A DNA stretch of 64,000 nucleotides from an uncultured Clostridia bacterium (GTDB lineage: Bacteria; Bacillota; Clostridia; Christensenellales; Pumilibacteraceae), in contig CAMSYM010000010.1 of NCBI GenBank assembly GCA_947066105.1, forward strand, positions 1-64,000, in the 5' to 3' direction. Shown in pieces: positions 26,395-35,012 of this stretch. Under the pieces are notes generated by a model, which saw only the letters and a list, made by a program, of their open reading frames with translations, did no database searches and was not told the origin of the DNA. Each line of letters opens with the position of its first letter. Position 1 is the first letter of the stretch. The position numbers and the translations under genes were made by a program.

Positions 26395-28370
26395 TGAATA
26401 AAAATACCGACAGGCTTTGCATCAACGCTTTGCGCGCGCTGAGCGCGGAAGCGATAACGACGGCGAATTCGGGACACCCAGGCATTTGCTTGGGCGCCGC
26501 GCCCGTAGCATATACGGTGTTCGCACGCTTTCTCAAATTCGATCCGATCTTTCCCGACTGGGAAAACCGCGACCGATTCGTACTGTCTGCGGGACACGGC
26601 TCGGCGCTGTTGTATTCGCTTTTACACCTTTTCGGCTATGACGTAACGGCGCAAGACCTTGCCGAATTTCGCAAACTCGGTTCCAAAACGCCCGGTCACC
26701 CCGAACGCGGCGTGACGAGCGGCGTGGACGCATCCACGGGTCCGCTCGGTCAAGGCATAGCCAACGCAGTAGGACTCGCGCTTGCGGAATCGCATCTCGC
26801 GGCAGTATTCAATAAGGAAGGATATCCGATAGTCGATCACTATACATACGCGCTGTGCGGCGACGGATGTTTGGAGGAAGGGATCAGCTATGAAGCGTGT
26901 TCGTTCGCAGGAGCGCATAAGCTCGGCAAGCTCATACTTTTATACGATAAAAACGATATTTCGATAGAGGGCGACACCGCGGTCACGTTCGACGAAAACG
27001 TCGCAGGACGGTTCGCCGCGCAGGGCTGGCACGTCGAACAAGTCGACGACGCGAACGATATCGACGCGATCGGATCCGCCGTACTGCGCGCCAAAGCCGA
27101 CGACCGCCCGTCGATAATAATCTGCAAATCGGTGATAGGCTTCGGCTCGCCGCTCGCAGGCTCGGCTAAAATACACGGCTCGCCGCTCGACGCACAACAG
27201 CTCGCGCAGACAAAAACCGCGCTCGGCATTTCGGGCGCGCCGTTCGAAACACCGCAAACGGTAAAGACCGCTTGCGCAAAAGTAGTCGAAAAAAATATTG
27301 CCGAACATAAGCGCTGGAACGAATTGCTTAAAAAATACGCGCAAGAATTTCCGGAACTCGCAGAAACGTATCGTAAATACTTCGCTAACGATTTCGACTG
27401 TCAGTGCGGCGATACCGCGTTTGACAAGCCCGAAGCGACGCGCATAAGCGGCGGGACAGTAATAAACGAAATAGCAAAAAGCATCCCCAATCTTTTGAGC
27501 GGCTCGGCGGATCTCTCGCCGTCCACCAAATCGGACATAATAAACGGCGGCTGGTTCTCGCCTGCCGACAGAACGGGTCGCAACATACATTTTGGCATTC
27601 GCGAACACGCAATGGGCGCAATATGCAACGGCATAGCGCTTCACGGCGGACTTCGCATCGCATGCTCGACGTTCTTCACTTTTTCGGACTATATGAAAGG
27701 CGCTATGCGCATGAGCGCGATAATGCGCCTGCCCGTAATTTACATACTCACGCACGACAGCATCGGCGTCGGCGAGGACGGACCTACACATCAACCGATA
27801 GAACAGCTCGCGGGACTGCGCGCCATGCCCGACCTAAACGTGTTCCGTCCGTGCGACCGTAGCGAGACCGCCGCGGCTTTCGCGTTTGCGCTCAACAGCG
27901 CCGACCCGACCGCGATCGTTCTTTCGCGTCAAGACCTGCGTCAGTACAATAAAGGCGAACAAGCGGAGTACGGCGCGTACATAATCGACGACTGCGACAG
28001 CAAACCCGACGTGCTTCTCATCGCAACAGGCTCGGAAGTCGGGCTTATGTCGGACGCAAAAACCGTTTTGCGCGGTTGCGGCATAAATGCGCGAGTGATA
28101 TCAATGCCCTGCCCCGAACTGTTCGACAGACAAAGCGACGGCTACCGCCAGCTCGTTATGCCCAACGACGTTACGACGCGTATCACGGCGGAAGCCGCAA
28201 GCACGTTAGGCTGGCACAGATATACGGGCAACTGCGGCGAAACGCTCGGAATGACTACTTTCGGATTAAGCGGCGACGCTAACGAATTGTTCCGTAAATT
28301 CGGCTTCACGCCCGAAAACGTCGCAGAGATCGCCGAACGCTGTGTTATAAGGAGATCTCGCTCGGAATGA
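26394..28370 (+). CDS. tkt: transketolase
   Basis: 658 aa, full length. N-terminal half binds thiamine pyrophosphate: SGHPGI with the conserved His, GPLGQGIANAVG near 117, GDGCLEEGISYEA near 155. The pyrimidine domain shows FGIREHAMGA near 402 with the catalytic Glu, and HDSIGVGEDGPTHQP near 462. Transfers two-carbon ketol units between xylulose 5-phosphate and aldoses, completing xylose entry to glycolysis. Translation is coupled to xylB by TAATG. Confidence 0.96.
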   Translation: MNKNTDRLCINALRALSAEAITTANSGHPGICLGAAPVAYTVFARFLKFDPIFPDWENRDRFVLSAGHGSALLYSLLHLFGYDVTAQDLAEFRKLGSKTPGHPERGVTSGVDASTGPLGQGIANAVGLALAESHLAAVFNKEGYPIVDHYTYALCGDGCLEEGISYEACSFAGAHKLGKLILLYDKNDISIEGDTAVTFDENVAGRFAAQGWHVEQVDDANDIDAIGSAVLRAKADDRPSIIICKSVIGFGSPLAGSAKIHGSPLDAQQLAQTKTALGISGAPFETPQTVKTACAKVVEKNIAEHKRWNELLKKYAQEFPELAETYRKYFANDFDCQCGDTAFDKPEATRISGGTVINEIAKSIPNLLSGSADLSPSTKSDIINGGWFSPADRTGRNIHFGIREHAMGAICNGIALHGGLRIACSTFFTFSDYMKGAMRMSAIMRLPVIYILTHDSIGVGEDGPTHQPIEQLAGLRAMPDLNVFRPCDRSETAAAFAFALNSADPTAIVLSRQDLRQYNKGEQAEYGAYIIDDCDSKPDVLLIATGSEVGLMSDAKTVLRGCGINARVISMPCPELFDRQSDGYRQLVMPNDVTTRITAEAASTLGWHRYTGNCGETLGMTTFGLSGDANELFRKFGFTPENVAEIAERCVIRRSRSE

Positions 28371-28441
28371 TAAACGACTACGCCGTTCGTACTTCCGACT
28401 TTATCGATAATCCCTAACTAAATCGCATCAACTGCAACAAT

Positions 28442-28507
28442 CATTCGCAAGATCGACCGAAAGTTACCGCGCCTGCAAAACAGCGGACGCGGTAACCGTT
28501 GCGAATG
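28442..28507. repeat. 66-bp imperfect palindrome
   Basis: Outer arms CATTCGCAA (28442-28450) and TTGCGAATG (28499-28507), inner arms GTTACCGCG and CGCGGTAAC. No T run follows, so it is not a standard terminator. The remaining 28371-28609 shows no gene. Confidence 0.6.
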
Positions 28508-28609
28508 TACGAGATATATCATACAAAAAAGATTTATCAATGAATGGTATAGCAAAACCGTCATGACCGACAAATTTTAAACCAATAGCAAAAATACACG
28601 CGAAATTGC

Positions 28610-28638
28610 TTTACAAAACGACGCAAATATGGTAAAAT
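28610..28638 (+). promoter_or_regulatory. promoter of tRNA-Ala
   Basis: TTTACA (28610-28615), 17-bp spacer, TAAAAT (28633-28638). Confidence 0.75.
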
Positions 28639-28653
28639 TCAATTTAGATTTTT

Positions 28654-28729
28654 GGGGATATAGCTCAGCTGGTAGAGCGATGCGTTCGCAACGCATAGGT
28701 CATGGGTTCGAGTCCCACTATCTCCACCA
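28654..28729 (+). tRNA. tRNA-Ala (anticodon CGC)
   Basis: Acceptor GGGGATA/TATCTCC, anticodon stem ATGCG/CGCAT around TTCGCAA (anticodon CGC), T arm ATGGG-TTCGAGT-CCCAC, encoded CCA. Confidence 0.96.
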
Positions 28730-28745
28730 CCTAAAAGCGCAGTAT

Positions 28746-28767
28746 GCACAACATATTGTGCTTTTTT
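28746..28767 (+). terminator. terminator after tRNA-Ala
   Basis: GCACAA-CATA-TTGTGC followed by six T. Confidence 0.85.
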
Positions 28768-28827
28768 GTTTGTATGCGTTCCCGTATATTGTGGTCGAGT
28801 TAGTGGGAAATCGTCGCTATCGTATAG

Positions 28828-28962
28828 CTAATAATCGAGCTTTTGCGCTTCGGTTTTCAGATACTCGTCGGACACGTCGGTATAGGTATCCGCAAGCCCG
28901 CCGAGCGAGTGACCGACAAACAGTTTTCGGGCGACTTCCGACACGCCGCATATCTGACTATC
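28828..28962 (-). pseudogene. tyrosine recombinase (integrase) C-terminal remnant
   Basis: About 45 codons on the minus strand with no start. The segment [20 protein letters not shown] retains the box II H-x-x-G context and the catalytic Tyr of DTYT; it ends EAQKLDY and stop. Upstream the frame meets a stop at 28963 and AT-rich sequence. It points towards the tRNA-Ala 3' end 100 bp away, as expected for an element that integrated there and decayed. Confidence 0.75.
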
Positions 28963-29125
28963 TCAATTTTCTATTTATTCTATTACCGTTTAATTTGATT
29001 TTTACCTTGCCTTTCTTTCGCTTTTTGTTTTTTATTAAAATGTTTGCAGATCCATACTCCCCCTTGAACATATCCCAAACTCCTTATTTGAATATTTTAC
29101 AAACCTAAAATCATTTTTAAATAAG

Positions 29126-29509
29126 TTAAATTACTGCACACATATCCTTTATTTTAAGTAACACATCATCAAAAAAAGTTTTCAAATCAAAGTTTTCCGG
29201 ATACTCCATTTCTACTGTATCGTCTGCATCCCACGGGTCGTTCGGTGTAAGTAAAGTAACCCATATAATATCATCCATAAACCCGATACCGCAACTTATC
29301 TCCGAATATAGAAATGATACTTGAAGTTCAAGATTATCAATCGTATAAAAATCAGGAAATATTTCTATATTTTTAAATCCATACTGCCTTAACAGCGGCA
29401 AAAGTTCGCCACCAAAATACATCAACAAAATTTTATCGGCAACTGTATATTGCGATTCAGAGCGTCTCCTAAAATGTTTTTCTATCTTCTTTCTTAAAAA
29501 ATATCCCAT
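29126..29509 (-). CDS. hypothetical protein in AT-rich island
   Basis: 127 aa, not recognised. It starts with a basic helix (GYFLRKKIEKHFRRR) and continues as a mixed soluble protein rich in aromatic and acidic residues, with several IF/YF strands. AGGAGAG precedes the ATG. Codon use is far more AT-rich than the surrounding genome, implying recent acquisition. It resembles small immunity or DUF proteins of accessory islands only in general terms. Confidence 0.6.
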   Translation of the reverse strand: MGYFLRKKIEKHFRRRSESQYTVADKILLMYFGGELLPLLRQYGFKNIEIFPDFYTIDNLELQVSFLYSEISCGIGFMDDIIWVTLLTPNDPWDADDTVEMEYPENFDLKTFFDDVLLKIKDMCAVI

Positions 29510-29550
29510 GTATAACTCTCCTATTATGTATTAAATATTGTACGAATTTG

Positions 29551-29652
29551 TCAATCGAATCCTATGCTTATTAATATGATACCACCGATAACCACAACTC
29601 CGAGCAAAGCTACGCCCGCAGTCAACAAGTCGGTTGTAATTAGCGACATCAT
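29551..29652 (-). CDS. 33-aa hydrophobic peptide
   Basis: ATG-ATG start then 33 residues dominated by one transmembrane stretch (TAGVALLGVVVIGGIILISI). A good promoter lies ~55 bp upstream, but no Shine-Dalgarno is evident, so translation is uncertain. Size and hydropathy resemble type I toxins or small membrane proteins. Its stop overlaps a TTGACA that may serve the next gene. Confidence 0.35.
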   Translation of the reverse strand: MMSLITTDLLTAGVALLGVVVIGGIILISIGFD

Positions 29653-29706
29653 ACCGAAAGCTAAATACTATGCGCCTACACCGATCGCAGTATCTATTAC
29701 AGTTTT

Positions 29707-29735
29707 ATTCTATCATAATTCTTATCGAATGTCAA
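29707..29735 (-). promoter_or_regulatory. promoter in AT-rich island
   Basis: Minus strand TTGACA (29730-29735), 17-bp spacer, TAGAAT (29707-29712). Confidence 0.6.
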
Positions 29736-29815
29736 TACGCATTTGAAAATCTTTTAAACGCCTATAAAAACAACGACCCGCAATGCGCATGTTTACATAA
29801 TACCAAACAGACTTT

Positions 29816-30541
29816 TTACTTTATTTTATGCCACGGGCGTTTTTTGCCTAACCAACCCCGAATTTGCCAATATTTTACGTCGGTATATTCGGGATCGATC
29901 TTATATAATTTCTTTTTTATAAGTCGGCATATTTCGAATTTGATTTTTGTCATGATATTCGTATGGGCGGGTTTTGCATGATCGATATTTAAGAACTTTT
30001 CGGAAAGCTTGGATATTTTTTTAGTAAGTTTTCTGCGACGATTTTCGGACAATCTATCCCAAACGATATCTCTCATGAGCGCGGCTGTAAATATGCCTAT
30101 TTTGGATATGCCCCACCAAGACAGACTGTGTTTTATGTCTTTTGCGGCGGATCTCGCGCCTGCACCCACGCATTGGGTTATGATCACCGCTCGCTTTCCG
30201 AACATCTCGTCGGCGGGGCGATGCGGCATCCAACGATATGCAAAATGATCCAGCAGCGTTTTCATTGCGCCGGTCGCATGCATAACATACGACGGCGAAG
30301 TCATAACGATCAAATCGGCTTGCAATAGCGATTTCTCTATCGACTGTATGTACGCAAAATCTTTACAGGAATGTTCGCCTTTCGTAAAGCAATTTGCGCA
30401 ACCGTTGCAAAAATTCGGACAGTCTTTCGGCAAATAGTATTCGGTAATTTCCGCAGTAGCTTTGAACCGCTCGATGAATATTTCTTTTAGCTTGTAAGTA
30501 ACCCCGTGCTTTTCCGTCCCGTTGATCACTGTTATTTTCAT
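29816..30541 (-). CDS. flavodoxin-fold NAD(P)H-dependent FMN reductase
   Basis: 241 aa. N-terminal NGTEKHGVTYKL binds the FMN phosphate; CNGCANCFTKGEHSC near 48-62 is the Cys cluster seen in iron-sulfur flavoprotein-like reductases; SPSYVMHATGAMKTLLDHF near 82 is the flavin-binding loop. The last ~40 residues are basic. Coupled to the upstream TetR gene by ATGA; start 30541 is inside a longer frame. Likely induced when the TetR repressor leaves its operators. Confidence 0.82.
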   Translation of the reverse strand: MKITVINGTEKHGVTYKLKEIFIERFKATAEITEYYLPKDCPNFCNGCANCFTKGEHSCKDFAYIQSIEKSLLQADLIVMTSPSYVMHATGAMKTLLDHFAYRWMPHRPADEMFGKRAVIITQCVGAGARSAAKDIKHSLSWWGISKIGIFTAALMRDIVWDRLSENRRRKLTKKISKLSEKFLNIDHAKPAHTNIMTKIKFEICRLIKKKLYKIDPEYTDVKYWQIRGWLGKKRPWHKIK

Positions 30542-31116
30542 TTCTCGATCCCCAATATATCTTGCAACATTTGCCTGTAATATTGTTTGCGCTCGGCTTT
30601 GTTCCGCAAATCCACGCATTGCGTAAGCAATATGATTTCATTTCTTAAAAACGCCTGTTGCATAGAATTAATCAGACAGTGCGTCATTCTTTTCACTTTG
30701 TCTTCACTCCAATCCAAACGACAGGCAGAAACAAGCGGAAGAAACGCCGAATACGTTTTATGCGTGTTGTCGTTTTCTTTGGGCGTTTGCATATCGGTCA
30801 GTATCGAAATTTTAGACACCGCATAATGATCGAATAAAAAATCAAACGTCATATTACCGAGATGATCGAGTTTTTCAAACGGTGTAAAACCCTTTATCTG
30901 TTCCCGAATAACAGCAAATTTTTCTACGATGCCGTTAATGATCCTTTCTACACAATAAGCTACCAACTTTTCTTTATTCTCGAAATAGTAATTTACAAGC
31001 CCCAGTCCGACATTTGCTTTTTTGCAAATATCGCGTACGGTAATAGAATTTATTTGCTCGCCTTTTTCCTCAATTAAAGTAATGGTCGCTTTTATGATTT
31101 TTTCTTTGTTATCCAT
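30538..31116 (-). CDS. TetR/AcrR family repressor
   Basis: 192 aa. HTH ~8-50 (INSITVRDICKKANVGLGLVNYYFENKEKL) with a divergent ligand domain. AAAGGCGG lies before ATG 31116. Two identical perfect palindromes flank its own promoter, strong evidence for autoregulation. It controls itself and the FMN reductase. AT-rich relative to the window, like the rest of this island. Confidence 0.9.
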   Translation of the reverse strand: MDNKEKIIKATITLIEEKGEQINSITVRDICKKANVGLGLVNYYFENKEKLVAYCVERIINGIVEKFAVIREQIKGFTPFEKLDHLGNMTFDFLFDHYAVSKISILTDMQTPKENDNTHKTYSAFLPLVSACRLDWSEDKVKRMTHCLINSMQQAFLRNEIILLTQCVDLRNKAERKQYYRQMLQDILGIEK

Positions 31117-31128
31117 GAAATACCGCCT

Positions 31129-31143
31129 TTGAACATTGTTCAA
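31129..31143. promoter_or_regulatory. TetR operator, proximal
   Basis: Perfect palindrome TTGAACATTGTTCAA overlapping the predicted transcript start. Confidence 0.85.
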
Positions 31144-31147
31144 ATAT

Positions 31148-31176
31148 ATTATAATCCATAAGACACGCAAAGTCAA
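31148..31176 (-). promoter_or_regulatory. promoter of TetR/FMN reductase operon
   Basis: Minus strand TTGACT (31171-31176), 17-bp spacer, TATAAT (31148-31153), bracketed by two operators. Confidence 0.85.
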
Positions 31177-31182
31177 ACGATT

Positions 31183-31197
31183 TTGAACATTGTTCAA
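31183..31197. promoter_or_regulatory. TetR operator, distal
   Basis: Second perfect TTGAACATTGTTCAA, just upstream of the -35 box, 54 bp centre to centre from the first. Confidence 0.85.
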
Positions 31198-31253
31198 TAA
31201 AAATATAGTCGCGACTCACTTGAAATTAACTGTATTTTTTGTATAATACTTTT

Positions 31254-31366
31254 TTATTTTTCTGATTTAAAAAGTTCAAAAATACTTGAATTTATGAATC
31301 GGGACAAAAGCGAGATCCCATTACCGTAAGCCCCGCTAACAAATAACATAAACGGTTAGCCTTTTC
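31254..31366 (+). ncRNA. possible small RNA
   Basis: TTGAAA (31220-31225), 16-bp spacer, TATAAT (31242-31247) face an intergenic stretch with no open frame, ending in hairpin GCTAAC/GTTAGC (31335-31360) and CTTTTC. Weak terminator; candidate only. Confidence 0.3.
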
Positions 31367-31401
31367 ACAAACCCGCGACTACCGCGCGATTTTCAATATA
31401 C

Positions 31402-31425
31402 AAAAAGAGCGGTCGCCCGCTCTTT
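31402..31425 (-). terminator. terminator of DnaJ/Sel1 gene
   Basis: AAAGAGCGG-TCGC-CCGCTCTTT; on the minus strand followed by TTG after a T-rich arm. Confidence 0.75.
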
Positions 31426-31470
31426 ACTATGTATATTATTGATTATCGTCGCAGTTGCGACAACTTGTCG

Positions 31471-33267
31471 CTATTCGGCGCTCTTTTTGCTCGACGACTT
31501 TTTGCCGCCCGACGATTTTTTGGCGTTGGACAACGTATACTGTTGCGCGGGCTTGGAGCCGAGCTTGACCGCCTGACGAATAAAGCCCTCGCCCGTCGTC
31601 TTGTTCTTTTCGATGCCTTCGCCGTTGACGAAACATATGCCGAGATTGAACATCGCGTCGGGGTGCTTTTGCTTGGCGGCTTCCTTGAACCAAAACACGG
31701 CTTGTTCGAGATCGCGCTCGATCTCGTCGCCGTAATAGAACATCTCGCCGAGCGTGTTTTGCGCCGACGCGTCGCCCGCAAGCGCGGCGGCGTTGATATC
31801 GTCGTAGTGCGCCCAAAACTCTTTGCCCGCAAGACTGTTGCGGTATTCTTCCATCAAGCTCTCGTTTTCGACTATGAGCCGACGCTCTTCTTCGATGCGT
31901 TCGGGCGATATGTCTATCGACATATTGTAATCACTGCGTTTTTCGGGATCGGACAATATGTCGTGGGCTTCCTCGACCTTTTCGAGCTTTGCGACGATGG
32001 TCTCGTCGGTCTTGCCCGAATAACGCTTGACGAGCTTTCCGTACGCTTCCTCGATCTCTTCTGCGGTCGCCCAAATTAGCACGCCGAGCGTACCGTACAG
32101 CGTGGGCTTGGCGAGCCGACGGTCTGCTTGCGTCTTTTTGCTCCACTCGTCGAATTTGCGTTCGGCGTCGGACAAAAACTGCTCGCTCTTGGCGTACTGT
32201 TGCCATTGTTCGTTTTCGGTGCGGAGCGCGTCCACCTCCGACGTGAGCGAGCCGAGCTGACGGTTTAGCTCGTCTATCTCCTCCTGCATTTGCCGACGCT
32301 TTTCCTGCTGTAACTGTATTTGCGATTTGTTTTTCAGTTCGGCTTGACCGAGCGACTGTTCGAGCTTCTTTTTGTCCTGTTCGAGCTTATCTATGCAAAG
32401 CCGCGCCTTATCGAGCGTCGCCTGCAAGCTTTTGCATTCCTTGCGCAAGCCTTCGCATTCCTCCGCCGCTTTGCGCGCCGCCTCGCTGGACGCGCCGTCG
32501 TCCGCCCGCAATTCCTGCAATTGGTCTTCTATATCCTTGGCGCGGAGCTTTTCCTGCGACAATTCGCGATCGCGGTTGAACAATTCCTGTTCGAGTTCGC
32601 GACGATCGCGCTCGGCGTCGATAAGCTGTTTTTTCAAAGCGGCTTCGTCGTCCACGCGTTTTTTAAGACGCTTGTTTTCCTCGGTCGCGGCGCGCAGGCT
32701 CGCGTTGAGTCGCGCTATCTCCGTTTCCGATAACGACTTGCCTTCGTTTACGCCCTGCTCCCTGCCGCTGCGGTACGCTTGGTTTCGCAATGCCTGCACC
32801 TGCGCTTGGAACTGCGCGTTTTGGAACTGCATTTGAGATTGCGCTTGCGCGGCGTTGCGCATAGCCTGAGCCTGCGCTTGGGCTTGCGCCGCCTGACGCA
32901 CCCGCGCCATGGTCGCTTCGCGCCGCGCGTTGGCATTGGCTGTGGCGTTCATCGTGTTGCGGTACGCCGCCTGTCTTGCCGCTTGCCGCGCAGCCGCCTG
33001 CGCCTGCGCGCGCTGACGCGCGATAACGTCTTCGGGGTTGAGCCGCGTCGCCGTGGATTCCTGCAATTTGGCGTCGTACTCCGCGCGTGTTTTCGGATCG
33101 GAAAGCACGCTGTGCGCTTCGTTTATGTCGGCGAATTTATCCGCCGCGGCGGCGTCGCCCGGATTGACGTCCGGATGATAACGCTTGGCAAGCACGCGGT
33201 AACTGCGCTTTATATCGGCTTCCGAAGCGGTAGGTCGAACGTTAAGTATCTGGTAGTAGTTCTTCAT
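31471..33267 (-). CDS. J-domain protein with coiled coil, degenerate second J domain and Sel1 repeats
   Basis: 598 aa. Residues 1-65 are a canonical J domain with HPD (31-33), so it should stimulate an Hsp70 ATPase. Residues 80-165 are Ala/Gln-rich, 180-375 a long coiled coil. Residues 388-448 repeat the J-domain pattern (YGTLGV...AYGKLVKRY...LSDPEKRSDYN), but HPD is replaced by SGK. Residues 493-575 hold two to three Sel1-like repeats; the tail is Lys/Ser-rich. No Gly/Phe region or zinc centre, so not DnaJ itself. A scaffold bringing Hsp70 to a Sel1-bound partner is plausible. Monocistronic. Confidence 0.85.
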   Translation of the reverse strand: MKNYYQILNVRPTASEADIKRSYRVLAKRYHPDVNPGDAAAADKFADINEAHSVLSDPKTRAEYDAKLQESTATRLNPEDVIARQRAQAQAAARQAARQAAYRNTMNATANANARREATMARVRQAAQAQAQAQAMRNAAQAQSQMQFQNAQFQAQVQALRNQAYRSGREQGVNEGKSLSETEIARLNASLRAATEENKRLKKRVDDEAALKKQLIDAERDRRELEQELFNRDRELSQEKLRAKDIEDQLQELRADDGASSEAARKAAEECEGLRKECKSLQATLDKARLCIDKLEQDKKKLEQSLGQAELKNKSQIQLQQEKRRQMQEEIDELNRQLGSLTSEVDALRTENEQWQQYAKSEQFLSDAERKFDEWSKKTQADRRLAKPTLYGTLGVLIWATAEEIEEAYGKLVKRYSGKTDETIVAKLEKVEEAHDILSDPEKRSDYNMSIDISPERIEEERRLIVENESLMEEYRNSLAGKEFWAHYDDINAAALAGDASAQNTLGEMFYYGDEIERDLEQAVFWFKEAAKQKHPDAMFNLGICFVNGEGIEKNKTTGEGFIRQAVKLGSKPAQQYTLSNAKKSSGGKKSSSKKSAE

Positions 33268-33333
33268 TTATTCCTCGTCAACGAGCAGGATAAATAAGTA
33301 TACGCAAACCGCTCCCGCGAATTTTGCGATTTA

Positions 33334-33362
33334 ATTGTACAACTATATACGAATTTTGTCAA
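33334..33362 (-). promoter_or_regulatory. promoter of J-domain gene
   Basis: Minus strand TTGACA (33357-33362), 17-bp spacer, TACAAT (33334-33339). Confidence 0.8.
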
Positions 33363-33415
33363 GCGTCGGCGCGCCATGCCGTTTTTGCCACGCGCGATCC
33401 GACGGACGCCGTTTA

Positions 33416-35002
33416 TCAGTCTATAAGCCCGCTGTCCGCAATGTCGATGTCGTCGCCGACAAGCTCGCTCTCGCTCGCCATGCCCTGCGCCGAAGGCGGC
33501 TCGTCGGGCGGCGCGCCGTATTCCGACGGCGGCGGCGCGGACTGCTCGAAGTTGTTGTCCGTACCCGAATATCCGCGCGGCGGTTCGGGACGGGAATCGG
33601 CGTCGGGGTCCTTGAACGTAGTGGTCGCGGGCTGCCATACAAGCTTGATATTGCCCGTTTCGCCGTTTCGATGCTTGGCGATATTGATGTATACGTCCTG
33701 TAACGCGGGCTTGGAGTACGCCTTGTCGCCGCCTTCGTTGGGCGCGTCCTTTTTGTCTATGAACAAGACTATATCCGCGTCCTGCTCGATCGCGCCCGAA
33801 TCGCGCAGGTCGGACAAGCGCGACTCTTTATCGTTGCCTTTGCGCTGTTCGATGCTTCGCGACATCTGAGAAAGCAACAGTATAGGCACGTCAAGCTCCT
33901 TGGCGGCAAGCTTGATCGCGCGCGTGATCTCGGCGACTTCTCTGACGAAGTTATCCAAATTTTTGCCGCTCTGCATAAGCTGTAAGTAGTCGATCATTAT
34001 AAAGTCCAGCCCTACCGAGTGTTTTAGCGCGCGGCATTTGGACAGTATTTCGGCGGGCGTTATGTTGCCCGATTCGTCGACGTACAGCTGCGTCTGCGAA
34101 AGCTCGTTGTTGGCGGCGTACAGTCTGTCCCATTCCGTTTCGCTTACGACCGCGCGGTTGGCGCGCGACATATCGTATTCGCCGACCGAGCATAATATAC
34201 GCTTGGCGAGCTGTACCGCGCTCATTTCCAACGAGAACACCGCCACCACGTACGGCTTGCCCGAATCGGGACGGCGACGGCGCGCGGCGTTTACGGCACA
34301 GTTCATGGCAAAGCTGGTCTTGCCTTGTCCGGGACGCGCCGCGAGTATGATGAGATCGCTTTTTTGAAATCCGCCGCCGAGAACGGTATCGAGCTTGGCA
34401 AAGCCCGTCGGCACGCCGCGGAACACGTTGGTGAGCGTCGACCTGTCCTTTAAATCTTCCAGTACGGTGCGCACAAATCCGCCGAGCTGTTCGGGCTTGC
34501 CGCGACGGTTGGACTCCGCCAAGCCGTACAGCGCGGCTTCCGCACGCGACAGCGCGTTGTCGTCGGGATCGAGCGCGTACGCCTCGTCCGCCATTTTTTT
34601 TGCGATCTCGATTATCGCGCGCAAACGCGTATGCTTTTTGACCGTATCGAAGTAATATTCGGCATTGGCGACCGACGGCACCGCGGCTATAAGCTTGGAC
34701 AAATATTCAACGCCGCCCGCGAGTTGGAGCGTGCCTTTATTTTCGAGCTGACCGACGACCGTTACCAGATCGATGGGTTTAGCCGCATTGAACAAATCGC
34801 GTATCGCCTCGATCACGTATTTATGCGCGGGCGTGTAAAAATCGTCCGCGCCGAGTTGCGGCATGAACTTAGTCGCCGTCTGCCCGTCGATAAGCACGCC
34901 GCCTATGAGCGCCGTTTCCGCTTCGTAGCTGTTGGGCGTTTCGCGCGCGACTACGTGCGGATGATTTTTTACGAATTGTTCTCTGTCTTCTCTTTTAGCC
35001 AT
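33416..35002 (-). CDS. dnaB: replicative DNA helicase
   Basis: 528 aa. N-terminal domain ~20-120 (PNSYEAETALIGGVLID), linker, then RecA-type motor: Walker A AARPGQGKTSFAMN near 222, Walker B FIMIDYLQLM near 330, DnaB motif LLLSQMSRSIEQR near 370. Hexameric helicase at the fork. The last ~75 residues form an unusual Pro/Asp/Glu-rich tail (PPPSEYGAPPDEPPSAQG) absent from typical DnaB, possibly a protein-docking segment. AAAGGAG before ATG 35002. Third gene of the pepF-lipoprotein-dnaB cluster. Confidence 0.96.
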   Translation of the reverse strand: MAKREDREQFVKNHPHVVARETPNSYEAETALIGGVLIDGQTATKFMPQLGADDFYTPAHKYVIEAIRDLFNAAKPIDLVTVVGQLENKGTLQLAGGVEYLSKLIAAVPSVANAEYYFDTVKKHTRLRAIIEIAKKMADEAYALDPDDNALSRAEAALYGLAESNRRGKPEQLGGFVRTVLEDLKDRSTLTNVFRGVPTGFAKLDTVLGGGFQKSDLIILAARPGQGKTSFAMNCAVNAARRRRPDSGKPYVVAVFSLEMSAVQLAKRILCSVGEYDMSRANRAVVSETEWDRLYAANNELSQTQLYVDESGNITPAEILSKCRALKHSVGLDFIMIDYLQLMQSGKNLDNFVREVAEITRAIKLAAKELDVPILLLSQMSRSIEQRKGNDKESRLSDLRDSGAIEQDADIVLFIDKKDAPNEGGDKAYSKPALQDVYINIAKHRNGETGNIKLVWQPATTTFKDPDADSRPEPPRGYSGTDNNFEQSAPPPSEYGAPPDEPPSAQGMASESELVGDDIDIADSGLID

Positions 35003-35012
35003 TTTTTCTCCT

